From Anaeramoeba flamelloides (taxonomy: Eukaryota > Metamonada > Anaeramoebidae): a stretch of DNA of 64,000 nt. Shown piece by piece: positions 48,461 through 61,860 of this stretch. The notes below the pieces were generated by a model, which had not been told where the DNA came from, made no database searches, and saw only the letters and a program-made list of their open reading frames with translations. A program made the translations under genes and the position numbers. The stretch covers positions 13,888,001 through 13,952,000 of the forward strand of contig JANTQA010000047.1 in the NCBI GenBank assembly GCA_027625915.1, in the 5' to 3' direction. Each line of letters opens with the position of its first letter. Positions within the stretch are counted from its first letter, which is position 1.

Positions 48461-49249
48461 TTAAGGGAGTAGCTACACCATAAGACATGATAAAAATTTG
48501 AGAGAGATGAGATAAGAACATTTTATTTTAGTGGCGTGTGATCGTAGATTCTCTAAAAATTTTTATAAAAAAATTATTTGATATTTTTTTTTTAGTAATG
48601 TTCAACAATTAAAAAAAAGAGATTATATTGATAAAATAGTTTTTTTTTTTTTTTTATTTTTTTATTAAAATAAACTTAATTCTATTTTGTGGTTTAAACT
48701 TTGATAACATATAATCATATTCACTTCTCATATTCCACTAAACCCAACGATTTAAAATCCCAACAAGTAATAATTTGGCTTAATTATTCTTTTTTTTTGG
48801 AATCTTCTAGCTATTTAAGTCCCATTTATGTTTCCTTTTATCATTCTCTCAATTGTAATATTTTTGTTCTTTTTAAACAAAATCCATCAATCCCAAATGC
48901 CACTAATAAAAAAATATTTCTAACTACTTTATGTTGTCGTGATTTAAAAATTCAAAAATGATGAAAAAATAAAAAATGAAAAAATTAAATACCACAATAG
49001 AATCTTGAGATAAGGATAAAAGATAAGTTATTCAACATTCAAAACACTATTTTAAGTAATTTAACCCAACATTCTATTGTGGCAATTTCTTTGAGACTTT
49101 GAAAAAAAAATTAAAAACATTTAATGAATGAAGTACTTTGAATAATAAAAATCAATGAGGTACAACCAGAGTAAAAAAAGTTATTTTCGGATCCTCTTCA
49201 GAATTGCAAAAAAGTGAAAAATTTTTCTTTACCATGGCTACCCCCTTAA
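48461..49249. mobile_element. TTAA-bounded element T2
   Basis: The left end is TTAAGGGAGTAGCTACACCA and the right end, inverted, TTAAGGGGGTAGCCATGG. At 789 bp it also contains a 91 bp hairpin (48992-49082, CCACAATAGAAT arms) and an unrecognised 86-codon frame at 48701-48961. It resembles T1 only in its TTAAGG borders. Confidence 0.65.
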
Positions 49250-49385
49250 AAATATTATATAATTTGAACTTAATGAATGAGTTACCTTTATACTATTAAG
49301 ATTAAGCAAATTTTTCTTTAATATGTGTACTATCAATATTGGTCAGAAATTATTCTGTAATGTTATTTGATTTTTAAAGCCAAAA

Positions 49386-49560
49386 CATTTTCACTTCGTT
49401 TTCCATCCAGTTTTTCAAACAGAAGCCACCAATTACAATCTATTTCTTTTATAACTCAATCAATTAAAAAGAAAATCTTGAAAAGGAAGTGAAAATGGTA
49501 TCCCATTTAGAATTCAAATACAAGTAGTTATGAAATAGATTTCTTTTATGTTCATTTCTC
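49386..49560 (+). repeat. Repeat L, copy 3, with a short hairpin
   Basis: CATTTTCACTTCGTTTTCCA at 49388 is mirrored by GGAAGTGAAAATG at about 49490; the flank ATCCCATTTAGAATTCAAAT matches the other L copies. Confidence 0.5.
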
Positions 49561-49962
49561 TCAGCAATCTACCTGTATCTTCTTTGACAATGAGGTTGAA
49601 GCATTTTTTTTTTTGTTTTTATTTTTAGGTTTTTTTCAGTTGTCTTAATAGAATTTTGTTTTCATATATATTTTTAACAAAATAACCTTGAACTTAGTAC
49701 TATATTATTGATCAAAAAAAATCTTGTTCTACTGTTTAAAACCAAATTTATTTGTTTTTTTTTAAAGTGTGGATTTGCATTTAAAAATCCTCAAATTAAA
49801 GTAAATTCTGAATTTAAACAAATTATCTCTAATTTCTTTTTTGTTAAAATAAAACTAAAAATCTATTTGTCAATTAGAACTAGAAGTTGTTCTAAGTAAT
49901 TTAAAATCGCACCTTATCAGTGTTGAAAAATATGAGACTTCGAAAACACATATTTTAAATTA

Positions 49963-49987
49963 ATATATATATATATATATATATATT
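49963..49987. repeat. (TA)n microsatellite
   Basis: About twelve TA units in a row are read directly. Confidence 0.95.
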
Positions 49988-50839
49988 TCCCAAATTTTAA
50001 AAGGAAGTACATATTTTGATTGAAGGAAAATTCATTGATCTAATGAGTAAAAATTTCATTAATGATTTTTTTTTTTGAATTGATTTATTTTATTGATGAT
50101 CAAAATTGCTAGATAAGAATTTAATCTATTTTTAAGAATATTTTTTAATTTTAATCTTTCATTTTAAATATTTATCTAAGAATAATAGAACCTTTAATAA
50201 CCCAATATCATATTTATTCATTGTCTATTTTTAGTTTCTTAACTATTTGATTTAAAAACCTTACTAAATAATAAAAAAAAAAAAAACTAATCTTATTTTG
50301 ATTTTTATTTTTATAATATTTGGAAACTCTTCTTTAAGGAAGTATATTATAAATGAATTTCGAGCACCCACCACAAATTATATTCTTTTGGATTCTTAGG
50401 GTGGATATATATCTTTTATCTACATAAAAAAAGATTCCTATAAAAATTGTAGTGTTTATTCATTTTTTTTTAAATGTTATTGTTTGCCCAACTTGGAAAA
50501 TATCACTTACAAAATCCTTAAAAATATACCCAAGTAGATATTTATCCAATACATGCCCATCGAAGTCAATGAAACATACAAATTTTTTTTTAAAAAAACT
50601 ACGTTAAATTCAATAAGTTAGATCTAAATCAACCTGAACTCATTATTACTAAATTTAGAAAACGAGTATTAAGATTTAGATAAAGGAAAAAAAAAAAACA
50701 TATTTTTAGTTATAGAACTTTCATTTTTCTCAGTGGATAAAAGTTCAAAAAATATTATCAAAATAATAAGATAAACTTTATAATATATATTCATATTTTT
50801 GGCATCATTTTACTACAAACACAATAAAATAAAAACAAA

Positions 50840-51500
50840 AGTTCAGAATTAAAATTATTCATTAAAAAAAAACACCCTTTCAAACAACTTTTCTTTAATA
50901 TTTAATATAAAGATAATAAACCACATTCCAAAGATTTGGTAACACCCAAAATCAAAAATAGCCAAAATAAAACACAATTTATTGTATTTTTCCAAACTTA
51001 ATACAAAAAAACATTTATGTTACATAGTATTAATGTTTTAATAAATAATCATTTTAATCCAAATAAAAGAAAAAAATATAAAACAAAAAAATCAAAGCCA
51101 GTGTGTCCAAAATTGTGAAACGAGGTAGAACAAAAAATGTAATGAAAAATTTGTTGAAATTTCATCAATAATTGATGATCAAATGAAAAGATACCATCGA
51201 ACAATTGTGCGTTATTTTTCAATTTAACAAACTCAACACTAATCTTCTACCAACCATCAAAAAAAATCCAGATCTAACGAAACAGATTACGTAACTCGAA
51301 AAAAGGAATTGAAAAAAAAACAAAAAAGACAAAAAATGAAAGTAATTTTTTAAATAAAAATTCTTTCTAAATTGAATTTAAAGGGTAGTATTGTTATTCT
51401 TTCAACTGTTTTAGATGTTTCCATATTTTTGGAATATAGTTTATATAACATAATTTACAGTGATAAATAAAATTAAGTGAAAATTTCAATTTTTTAATTT
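50840..51500 (+). repeat. Dispersed repeat M, copy 2
   Basis: It matches the reverse complement of 25110-25740 over about 600 bases. Confidence 0.65.
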
Positions 51501-53985
51501 TTTGTTTTTTTACAATAACAAGGTTTTCTCTCCCAGTTTATAAACAATTTTTTTTTTTTTTGAATAATATTTAAAGTATTGATTATAATTAATACACAGA
51601 ACCCTATAAACATTATTATTATTGTTTATTTGTGAAATTTTGTAAACAACTTACAAATATAGACTTAATTTTTTTTTTTACTTTGCTTTGGTAAATTAGA
51701 AGATTGTTAATAGAACACATGAAACTCGTTAATTGAAACGCCTAGTTATCCAAGAAGTAAAAGTTTGAAAGTTTTTTTTTAGAATAAAAAATTATTTTTA
51801 TAATTTGTAAAAATAAAAAATTTTTACCTATCTCTATAATTGTTTCTACACAAAGCTTTTCATTATCGTATATCTTTATTATTATTAAAAAATGATCATT
51901 TTGGTACCAAAAAGTCGATATACCCATTTTAATATACACCATTTTATTTTTTCAATATAAATTTCGTTAGAATACGATATAATTTAAAATTTTCCACTTT
52001 CAGAACCTATTTCAAGATGACAGGTAAGTAATAAAAATTAAATTAGTTTGAAAAAAAGTACTTTTTGATAAGATCCAAAATAAAACTCTTTAAAATTTGA
52101 AAAAAAAATAATATTTTTAAAAAATATAAAAACTCAAATCACCAAAAAAAGAGAATATCAACCAATTCAAATATAAATACTGCTGTGTTATAGGATATTA
52201 ATAAAAATTTTTATTTCTAGATACAAAATATTTTTCTCATCATTTGTGGAAAAACAGGAAAGATCTTTATAAAATCAATTGAATATTTGTGCAAGAAGAT
52301 TGCAATTTTGAATCAGGCACCTTTTAGAGAAAATGACAATTTAATCCACATTAATCATAAATTCTAGGATATAAAGTAAACAATTATAAAATGGAAAAAA
52401 TTAAAGAATAAATTACTGTTCTGTAAAAAAAGTTAAAGTTATTTTTTTAATGGGAAAATTGCCGAAAACAAAAAGTAAAATCAATTACAAGAAGAAATAA
52501 ATTAACTTCAAACAATAATACATTCTATTATTTTTAATCAAACCAACAAATACTACTTTAAATCTACTTACGCATCGAAATCAGAAGTTTAATTTTGGAG
52601 ATTCTCAAAAATAGTCAATTTTTTGAACCAATCTTTAATAATTGATCAATCAAAGAAAAACTCATACCAAAAAATAATATTAAAAAAGACTGTTATGGTT
52701 TCGAATCCTTCATTTTGTTATTATTTATTTATTTTTTCTTTTATTAATTGATCTTATTTTGAATTTTCACCACGATTGACAACTAAAAAATCGTTTTTTC
52801 ACTTTTTTTCCTCTTTCACTTTTTTTCCAGAACGATTAGAACAAAAATCACAATTATATATAATCAAAAACTGTAATTTCATTTTTTTATTTGAACAACT
52901 TTGGGAATATTTTAGATAAATTTATAGAGAAAAAAATAAAAATACAGACATAGTGCCAGAAAAATTTCTAAAAAAGTTGGTTTAAACATAATAAAAAATA
53001 TTTGGCATCAAACCAAAAAATCTAATATTTTGTACATAGATCTTTTATTTGTTTAGAAAATTACATTTGTATTCAAATTTTTTTTAGAATAGATAGTCTT
53101 TGAAGAGTCAAAGATGCTTCTTCGTGATTTTAATTTACGAAAACTCTTTGATTGGAATTTCCAACAGTAATAACAATATAAATTAAGATCTTTAATTTGC
53201 TTTTTTGAAATGGTCCCTATTTAGATTTAAAAAAATGACAGTTAACAAAAAATGCATTTATTAAGACATAATTTTAGTCCTTAGGAGATTTAATTCAATT
53301 ACCTAATTGTGTTTGTTGTTGATAACCATTTTTGCCAGACAACAATCAATTTCCATAGGGCCAAATTCTTGTAGTAACAGTAATAAGAAATGAAAATTGA
53401 AAGATATTAATTGAAAATTGCTTTCGGGCTTAGTAGATCAAATTTTCATTTTGAGATTTTAAGAGTAATAATTAAGCCGTTATAAAACAGTATTATATAT
53501 AAAATTTTTTGATAATAGTCCCAAAACAATGTTGACTAAAGTTTGTTAACTATTACGTAGATACCTTTGGATCCTTTTTTACCTAATTCTTTTTAAAATA
53601 ATTAAATTAAAGGAACAAACCATTTTTAGGAAAACAAGAAAAACAGGTTTGTTTTTTTACTTTACCTTTCGAGATTTTTCGATCAAACGAGTTACTAAAT
53701 TAGAGAGTTTACTTATATAGTTTTGTTGTGTCAAATTTGTTTTAAAGTCTCCTGATCAGATTATTCCCTTAAGAAATATATAATAGAACTTTGGAAATCG
53801 AGTTTTGCTCCTTTCATTTGGGAATAATGAATTAAGTCATTATCAAACAAAAAAAGGGAATCAAAAAACAATTCTTGTATTCTTTACTAATTTATAATTT
53901 AATAATTTGGAGTCTGGCTTATAATTTGAAGTCAAATCATTTTTTGCTTGTTTGTTTTTTTTTTGAAATTTTGTTGGTGTTGGGT
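51500..53985. other. Gene-free AT-rich stretch with one MITE
   Basis: It contains MITE B4 (52413-52838). The remainder has no supported gene. The promoter of the beta-helix gene should lie near its end. Confidence 0.5.
52413..52838. mobile_element. B-superfamily MITE B4
   Basis: The ends are TTACTGTTCTGTAAAAAAAG and the inverse of CGTTCTGGAAAAAAAGTGAA. The interior shares the TAGATTTAAAGTA site and GATCAATCAAAGAAAAACTC with other B copies. Confidence 0.75.
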
Positions 53986-54040
53986 TAGAATGCTCAAAAA
54001 TCAAACAAAGAAAACAAGACACGAAAATACCTTTTTAGAA

Positions 54041-57000
54041 ATGGAACCTTTAACAATTTTCCAAGCACTTCAAATGTCTTCTGATGTTGTTTTAGTTGAA
54101 ATTTATTCAATCTTATCAACACTTATCAGTTATCGTTCCGATGATCATCTCTCACAAATTAGTGGTGCAATGGAATTATTAAATTATTTGGCAAAACAGC
54201 ACTCTTTACTTCATGGTTTCTATCTTTTGTTGACTTTGTCTTTTTTCCTTTCATTTTGGAACAATTTTAGAATAACAAAACCGAATTACAAAAAAAAAAA
54301 TGAAGAGAGGATTAAAAAACTTTTGAATTGGATACTTTGTCAGTCGAAAAAAAAACTAAAAAAAAAACATGCTGTAAACAGTTCAAACAAAAAGAAACAA
54401 AGTTGTTACACAAAAAACTCGATCCCTAAATTAAAAGAACTTCGACTCTCATCAAAACCATTTATTGGAATAAAAATATTCTAAAATCTCTTCAAAAAAA
54501 AAAAAAAAAAAAAAAAAAAACAATCTTTTACAAAATAATACACACTTTAAGATTGTCTTTTGTTTTTGAAAGGAACTTCTTCTTTGTTAATGTTTTTTTT
54601 TCAAAGTTTTTAAAACTTTCCTCCAATTTTTTTTTCTTTTTCCAAAATTCACAATAAAAACAATACAAACCCTGGCAAATAAATAAACAATTAAAAAAAA
54701 TAAAAAAGATCTGGAACAAATTCAATGGCACCAATTTATTATTCTCCATCCTGTACTTGAGGCTGTTTTGCAATCACTAAGGGACACCCAACTCTTGATC
54801 AGCATTACAAATCCGAATTCCAAAAAAATCAAAATTGGAAACAAAAAGTACACCAAAACCGCGATCTATCGTGAGTTACACAAGATCATTAACAAAAAGT
54901 TTACCGAGCTTCATAGCACGCGAGTTGAACAGGACGATGACTTTTTTGGCTTTGAGTCCACTGACGACGAAACCTTTTTCAAATCAGACAGTGAAGACAA
55001 CAATTTCTCTGACGATGAAAACGGATACACTGGCAATTTCCACCAGAAGGAAAAAAGGAACGAGACGGTTGGATTTGAAACGCTGAACTGGATTGGCACT
55101 GGCAAGCCGAATACATTGGTGGTGATCCCCGAGCCCAATATTATGAGCGGGGAGTTTCGCACGATCAGTGAGGCATTAAGGCACGCCAAAAGGGGCGACT
55201 ATATTTTGATTTACCCTGGAACCTATTACGAAACGATTGACGTGAATGTGCCGGTCAACTTTGTTGGGAACGGCGATCCTGGCCAATGCGAAATCCATGG
55301 GGTGGACAAATACACGATCTCCATTAACTGCTCCGAATGTAGGTTCAAGAACCTGATGATCCACTTGCCTGCCGAGGGTGTGAGGAAGGTTCTCGAAAAT
55401 TACACTGTCGAGATCCGTTCGGGGAAGACGAAAATGGAGTATTGCTGTGTTTCCTCTCAGTCGAGGAGGGGCGGGTGTATCAAGGTTTATGACGGGGCTA
55501 GTCTGTACTTGGATGACTTTGAGTGTAGAGAATCGGAATCAAATGGTATCAAGTTTTGCGAAGGCTCGTCTGGCGAAATAAATAATGGCGCAATTGTCCT
55601 TAATAAAGGAGTAGGATTAATTATTTCGACCGGCAAAACAAAGATAATTAATACAAATAACAACAACAACAACAACAACAAAAACAACGACGACGACGAC
55701 GACGATGATGACGACGACGACGAAGACGACGATGATGACAACAACAAGAATAAGAATAAGAATAAGAATAAAAATAAAAAAGAAAATAAGAAAAAACTCC
55801 AGCAGCTAAAAAAAAACTTTGTCCTTGTTAAAAACACAAAAATAAAAAAAAACCAATCGAAGGGTGTTTTAATAACAAACTCTTCCAATCCCGATTTTAA
55901 CAATTGTATCATTAAAAAAAATAAACATGGTGGGATTGTCATCAAATCAAGATCAAAGCCAACATTTAATGAATGTACAATTTCCAATATGCTGAGTGTT
56001 GGCATTTGGGTCAATTCCGGAGGAGGAGGCAAATTTTTAAAATGCCGAATCCACAACAACAAAAAAGTCGGGATTGAATTGACAGGGACTTGCACGAACC
56101 CTGCATTTAAAAATTGCCACATCTATGGGAACGAATCGAGTGGCGTCTTTATCCACAATAAGGCGTCTGGGATTTTCAAGGAGTGCAATATCTATGGCAA
56201 CACGCTCACGGGCGTCACCATTGTGGATCAAAGTGATCCGAATTTTGCGAAATGCAACATTTACAATGGGAAATCTGGGGGCATTTGGTGCTATGATCAT
56301 GCGTACGGGAGCTTCCAGGGATGCCACATTTTCAACAACAAATGCGCCGGCATTGAATTAAAGACGAGCTCAAATACCATTTTTCGAAACAACATCATTG
56401 AAAAGGGCAAGGCCATTGCGATCTATGTGCACGACAAGGGGAAGGGCATTTTTGAAAACAACACGATCCGGGAGTACAACCAATTGGCGATCGTGATCAA
56501 GTCGCATGCGAACCCGACCTTCACGAAAAATGAGATCTATAACAACAAGGGCACGGGCGTCACGATTTTCCAGGAGGGGCAGGGGTACTTTGAAAACAAC
56601 AAAATCCACAGCAATGGCGAGTTCAACGTCGAAATCACCGACAACTCAAGGCCCACGTTCACGAAGAACACCTTTTACGATAGCAAGCTTTCTTCGATCG
56701 TCATTGGCAAAAAATCGAAGCCGATGTTTATTGGCAACCAAGTCTACTCTGCCGAGAACCATGGCTTTATCATCCGGGAGTCGGCTAACCCGACCCTCAG
56801 GAAAAACGAAATCCACCACAACAAATTCACGGGGATCATTTGCTATGACAAATGCACGGGGCTGATCGAGGCAAACAATATCCACAACAATTACAAGGCG
56901 GGCGTCGAAATCTCCTTCCAGGGGAACCCCATCCTCCTGGGGAATACAATTACCGACAACTTGTTTGCCGGGGTCACGGTGCACACCTACGGCAGGGGGC

Positions 57001-57524
57001 AGCTCACCGGGAACGACATCTATGGCAACCGCTCCTTCGGCATCGGCATCAGGACCTTCGGCGACCCATACATCAAAAGCACACAGATACACCACCACGA
57101 GCGCGGCACGGGCGTCTTCATTTTCAACCGCGGCAGCGGAACCTTCGAGTCATGCACAATCTTTTCAAACGGAAAGGTCGGCATCGAAATTAAATCAAAA
57201 TCAAACCCCACATTTCTGAATTGTGTAATCAAAAATCATAATAAATCCGGCCTCATTTATGTACATTACCATGGCAGGGGTTGGTTTAAACACTGCAAAA
57301 TTTTAAATTCCCCCGCAATAGGAATCGAAATAAAAACTAAAGGGCAACCGAGATTGCTCGGCAATATCATCCAAAACTGTAAATGCGGGATATGGATACA
57401 TGGCAAAGCCGGCGGCGTTATCAAGGATAACCAATTAATAGATAACAAAGAGGGCGGCATTGTCATGGAAAGAGGCAGTAAGCCTTATATCGTAAACAAC
57501 CCAATTATTAAAAATGCAAAATAA
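54041..57524 (+). CDS. Large right-handed parallel beta-helix repeat protein
   Basis: Proposed exons 54041-54215 and 54709-57524 give 996 aa (phase 1, split Asp codon). The first exon and its junction are inferred; the second exon is certain. Residues 1-125 are helical, then an acidic linker, then from about residue 170 a pectin-lyase-like fold: an entry segment (FRTISEALRHAKRGDYILI, YPGTYYETI) followed by about 20 coils of roughly 23 residues such as NPTFTKNEIYNNKGTGVTIF. This architecture is the NosD/CASH type, also found in FBXO11-like proteins, where it serves substrate or sugar recognition. I see no F-box, signal peptide or catalytic motif, so no enzyme activity should be assumed. An Asn/Asp/Lys run (55656-55792) interrupts the helix. 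GC content is far above the surroundings and varies along the gene. ATG at 53990 is an alternative start, adding 17 residues. Confidence 0.85.
54216..54708 (+). other. Proposed intron of the beta-helix gene
   Basis: The donor is GTTTCT (less typical than the GTA donors elsewhere in the window) and the acceptor AAAAAG, giving a phase 1 join. It includes a run of more than 25 A near 54497-54522. Another intron arrangement is possible. Confidence 0.5.
55656..55792 (+). repeat. In-frame AAC / GAC / AAT-AAG trinucleotide tract
   Basis: Runs of AAC, then GAC/GAT, then AAGAAT units encode poly-Asn, poly-Asp and Lys-Asn in the beta-helix protein. The tract is probably an extruded loop. Confidence 0.92.
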
Positions 57525-58009
57525 TGTTAAAAATTTGTCTTATATTAGCTTCTTGGTTGTTTTTTCTTTTTCTTTTTCTTTTATTTTTTTCTTTTTTTTT
57601 ATCTTTTGTTTTTGCAATTTTTGTTTTTTAAAATTTTTGTTTGTTTCTTTTTGTTTTTTTGTTTTTTTTTATACTTAAATATTAATTTTTCATTAATTTT
57701 TATCTTTTTTTTTTTTTTTGTTTCTGTTTTTATTGATAACAGATTTTTTGTTTGAAGTTTTTATGTCATTGTTTTGAATTGCTTGGTTTTTTTATCCTTT
57801 TTTTTTTAAAATTGGGTTATCCAGAAAATATCTTTAATATAAATAGCCATTTTTGTCATTGTATGAAGGTTTTTATTTGACTCAAATATTTTCAAAAGTA
57901 TTTAATTTATCAAGAGATAGAGTTTCGTTGATTATTATTTAAATTATTTCAAATGTTTGGTAATTTTTAATTTGTTATTATTAATGAAAAGAGACAATTA
58001 TACAAAATT

Positions 58010-58215
58010 CCTTCTATTTGTCGTTTGGTTTTCCAGAATTTAAAAGAATTTAGTAAAATTAAAGATTTTACTTAATTCCATTGAATTATGGAAAACCTAG
58101 ACACTTAATGGCACTCTAAGACACTTGATACTACTTTTCGTTAGCTTTTCCAAAATTTAAAAGAAGGAGTAAAATCTTTGTTTTTACTCTATTCTTTTGA
58201 ATTTTGGAAAAGAAT
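58010..58215 (+). repeat. Repeat I, copy 4 (hairpin part)
   Basis: It contains two hairpin units of the type TTTCCAGAATTTAAAAGAAT ... ATT(C)NNTTGAATTNTGGAAAA around AAGATTTTACT. Confidence 0.6.
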
Positions 58216-59789
58216 TATTGACTTTTTTTTAATTTGAGATAATCAAAGACAATTTCTTAACTTTTTTGAATTTTCTTTTTTTTTTTTTTTATTTTTTTTA
58301 AAGAAATATTATCCCTTGGATTTATAATCTTACATACATTAGAGTAATTATAAAAAACACATAATAAATAAAGTTATTAGAAAGTGCTGTAGAGTACCAT
58401 GGTTTGTTCTCTTTAATTTGAGAAATAAACCAAAAATTTAAGAATAAAATTATTTAGAATTGAATAAACAAATACAGCAATCGTTTTAAATATGTTAAAT
58501 TTATATTTTTGATATATCTACATTCAAAAGTAATTTACTTGCTTGAAGGGTATAATTTTACATTTAAAAGCTATTTAACTCTGTTAAATAATTATTAATC
58601 TTCCCATGGTATAGTGACATGAAAACTTTGATTTTTTATTAAATAAAAATTTTCTTTTGGGTTTTAAGTTTAAAAATACTTTTCATTTATTTTTCTTTCT
58701 GAAAAAATAGGAATTTGTCTTTCCTTTAAATAAAACCAATCAACTATATTTTTTTTAACAGAGTGATTAAAAACAATCAAATAATTTTTTTTGTCAACCA
58801 ATACTGTAAAACAATATTTTTTTGGGTTTAATAACTTATATTCTTTAAGAAGAAGAAGAATAAGGATTATTGTTTCATACCTTTTTCTACCTGGATTTCA
58901 CTTACAGTTTGCCACGTTTTTGTTCAAGGTTTTTTTTTACAAATAATAACAAATAATTTCAGCTATATGAACAAAAAATTGTCAAAATCAAAGTTAATTT
59001 TCGATTTATGATCAAATTTCTACGGAATAAGTTTTTTTAAAAATTTAAATAAATTTTTGTAAAAGAAAATGGTGGGAAAACCACATTGGATAGGGGGTTG
59101 GTGGTAATCAAAAAGAAACCCTATATAGTTGTTGTAATAACATACATATCTCAAAATGATTCCAACATAAGATCACAAATAAAATGGTATAAACAATTAG
59201 ATAATCATTGAGATCTAGTAGAAAAAAAAAGAAAAAAATCTTTGTTCTGAAAAGTAACTGAATAATTTCCTTTTTATTAAAGATATTTTTATAGGGGGTA
59301 ATGAAATTTCTTAAAACAGATGAATATAGTTGACTTTTGAGAAGGAAACTTTCGGGATCATTAATTGATATTAAAATACTCAATTAAGCTATATAACAGT
59401 AAAAAGAAAAGACTACATAAAAAAAAACATGTATAATCATCATTATATTATTGAGACAGTCAAAGTTTATATATCAGGAATTATCTTTGATAAGTTAATA
59501 TTTGATCTAGATAACATCAATAAAAAAAGTCAATAATCGAATATAAAAACACAAGACAAAATAATTTGAATATTATAACTATTTAGGGAGAAATTACTTA
59601 ATTAAGTATATATTTTAGGAGTTATACGATCTAATGATAAAAAGCATTTAAATAAACAACAAGTCTTGTTGGAAATTAGAAATTCTTGAAAAATAGTCTA
59701 GAGCGAATTTTCCATCAGTAAAATTAAATCAATATTTTTTTTATATCCCTAAATTATATTACCTCGCAAAACACATTAAAAGAGTCTAA

Positions 59790-60030
59790 TACCTTTTCTG
59801 GAAACCCATTTAAATTCCAAATCACAAGATTTAGTCCCGATCATAAATCATTTGTCTTGATTATTAAAAAATATAACAATTTTCTTATTAATTCTCGATA
59901 CTTGGGGAAATCTACATTTAATAATGTAATAATATGAACACTCAAAAGAGAAATAATTTAATTGAAGGTATAACTAGGGATTTTATGAAATTAGAAAGTT
60001 ACACAAAAGATAAACCCTTAATGAAAATAT
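59790..60030 (+). pseudogene. Possible coding relic, unidentified
   Basis: The stretch reads protein-like (for example FKFQITRFSPDHKSFVLII) but is broken and has no recognisable start or family. It could be chance in AT-rich DNA. Confidence 0.2.
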
Positions 60031-60884
60031 TTTTTCTAATTTTAAATTATTATTTATTTTTTTATTTTGAATTTATAAAAAAAAAATTACAAGTAATTTT
60101 AGTTTTTTCTTTTAAAAAAGTATCAAGATTTCGAGGTTAATTATTTGTTTTGATAAAATAGAAAAAAAACTTAAAAATCTTATTTTTTGTTTTGGATAGA
60201 TCATAAAATCAAAAATAATCCAATTTATGTGATAATAAAATCATTTTTTTGTATTTTTTCTTTCTATTTTTATATTAAAATCTATTTTTGACCTTTTAAT
60301 ACATGCCAGTTTTATAATTTATAGATACATTGATAATTACAAGATCAACAATTTTTTTTTTCATTTTTCATGAATGCTATGGATTATCAAAAATTAAGTC
60401 AATATGAGTGACCTATAGGAAAAAAACTTTTTAAATTATTCTTTTAACTCTTGAAATGGAGGAGGACCATGGAAATTTCATTTTTCAGATTCTTTTGAAA
60501 TTTTACCTTGAAAAAACACTAGTATGAAAAAAAAATTGAAAATTCAAAGTTAGATAAAACTACCACTTCAATTATCATTTCATCCCGTTAATAGAGTTTG
60601 TTCACAATAAAAAAAAACATTAAAGTTCTTAAAAACCCCTAGGATGTTGTATTTATTGTTTATAATAACACAACCATTTTTTTTATAGTCTCTAGTCGAG
60701 AAAATGTATATTTTGGGATAAAAATTTTTAAATGGATTGTGACAATGAATTTTCTTTAAATTCAACTTTAGGATATTTTTTTTATTAGACAATAACTAAA
60801 AGTTTTTAAAACAATCTCATTATCAAAAAAAAACTCAAAAAAAGAGGAAAAAATAATAACTGATCATATAGATTCCAAGGAAGT

Positions 60885-61860
60885 TACTTCGGTTTTTCAG
60901 AATCCAAAAGAATGGAGTAAAATTCATAGATATTACTAGATTCTTTTGAATTATGGAAAACTTAACGAAAGAGTTGGCCAGGTACCGTAGAGTATTGTCA
61001 AATTTCTAGGTTTTTTTTAATTAAAAAATAAAAAGAATATATCTTAAATTTCCCTTTTTTTTTCTTAAAATAAAAAAAACCTAATGTTAGTTTTCTTGAG
61101 GTTTTCTGTTTTATTTATCAAGTGTTCTGGTTTTTTTGAAGTTTTCTATTTTATTTGTGAAGTGTTCCTAGGTTTTTCTTGAGATTTACTATTTTATTTA
61201 TAAAATATATTGATTTTCATTCGGTTTTTTTGAGTTTTCTATTTATTTGTGAAGTGTTTTAGTTTTTTTTTTTACTTTCGAAATAAACCGAAAATTTATG
61301 AGAAATTTCTTTTTATTTCGAAAATCAAAAAAAAAACCTAGTAGATTTCGTATATAAAATAGTAAACCTCAAAAAAACCAGAACACTTCACAAACAAAAA
61401 GAAAACCCTAGAAAAGCTAAGGGCGGTTTTTTTTTTACTTTTTGGAATCAACCAAAAATTTCCAAAATTATAGGTTTATTTCAAAAATCAAAAAAAATCC
61501 TTACAATAAAATCCCATAAAAAATTTTTTTTTAATTTAAATTAGCAATCAATTCTTTAATTGTCAAAATAATTGATTATTTGTTTAAAATATATTCATCA
61601 AATTTAAAATACTTTTAAAATTTAATTATTAGAAACTCTTAACTGTTTAACAAATAAACTTTGAAATTTTTTACTATTAAATTTCAAAAAAATATTAATT
61701 AAACTTGAAAAATTGACTTTTTCAACTTAAATTGTATAATATCTTTAAAAATAATATTTTTTGATCCCAGTTCTTTCATTTAAATAAAACTGTTTATTAT
61801 AATTAAAGTTATTAAAAAGTGTAAAATTAACAATATTTAAATTTTTTTTTTAAAAAGTTC
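60885..61860 (+). repeat. Repeat I, copy 5 (longest)
   Basis: It has the hairpin unit at 60895-60965, then alternating TTAGGTTTTTTTGAGTTTTC units and their inverses, then the distal block shared with 36960-37260. Confidence 0.65.

Noticed and set aside
55487-57466. Several frames in other phases and on the minus strand across the beta-helix gene
   Set aside because: High GC lengthens chance frames here; only the plus-strand frame shows the periodic beta-helix coils.
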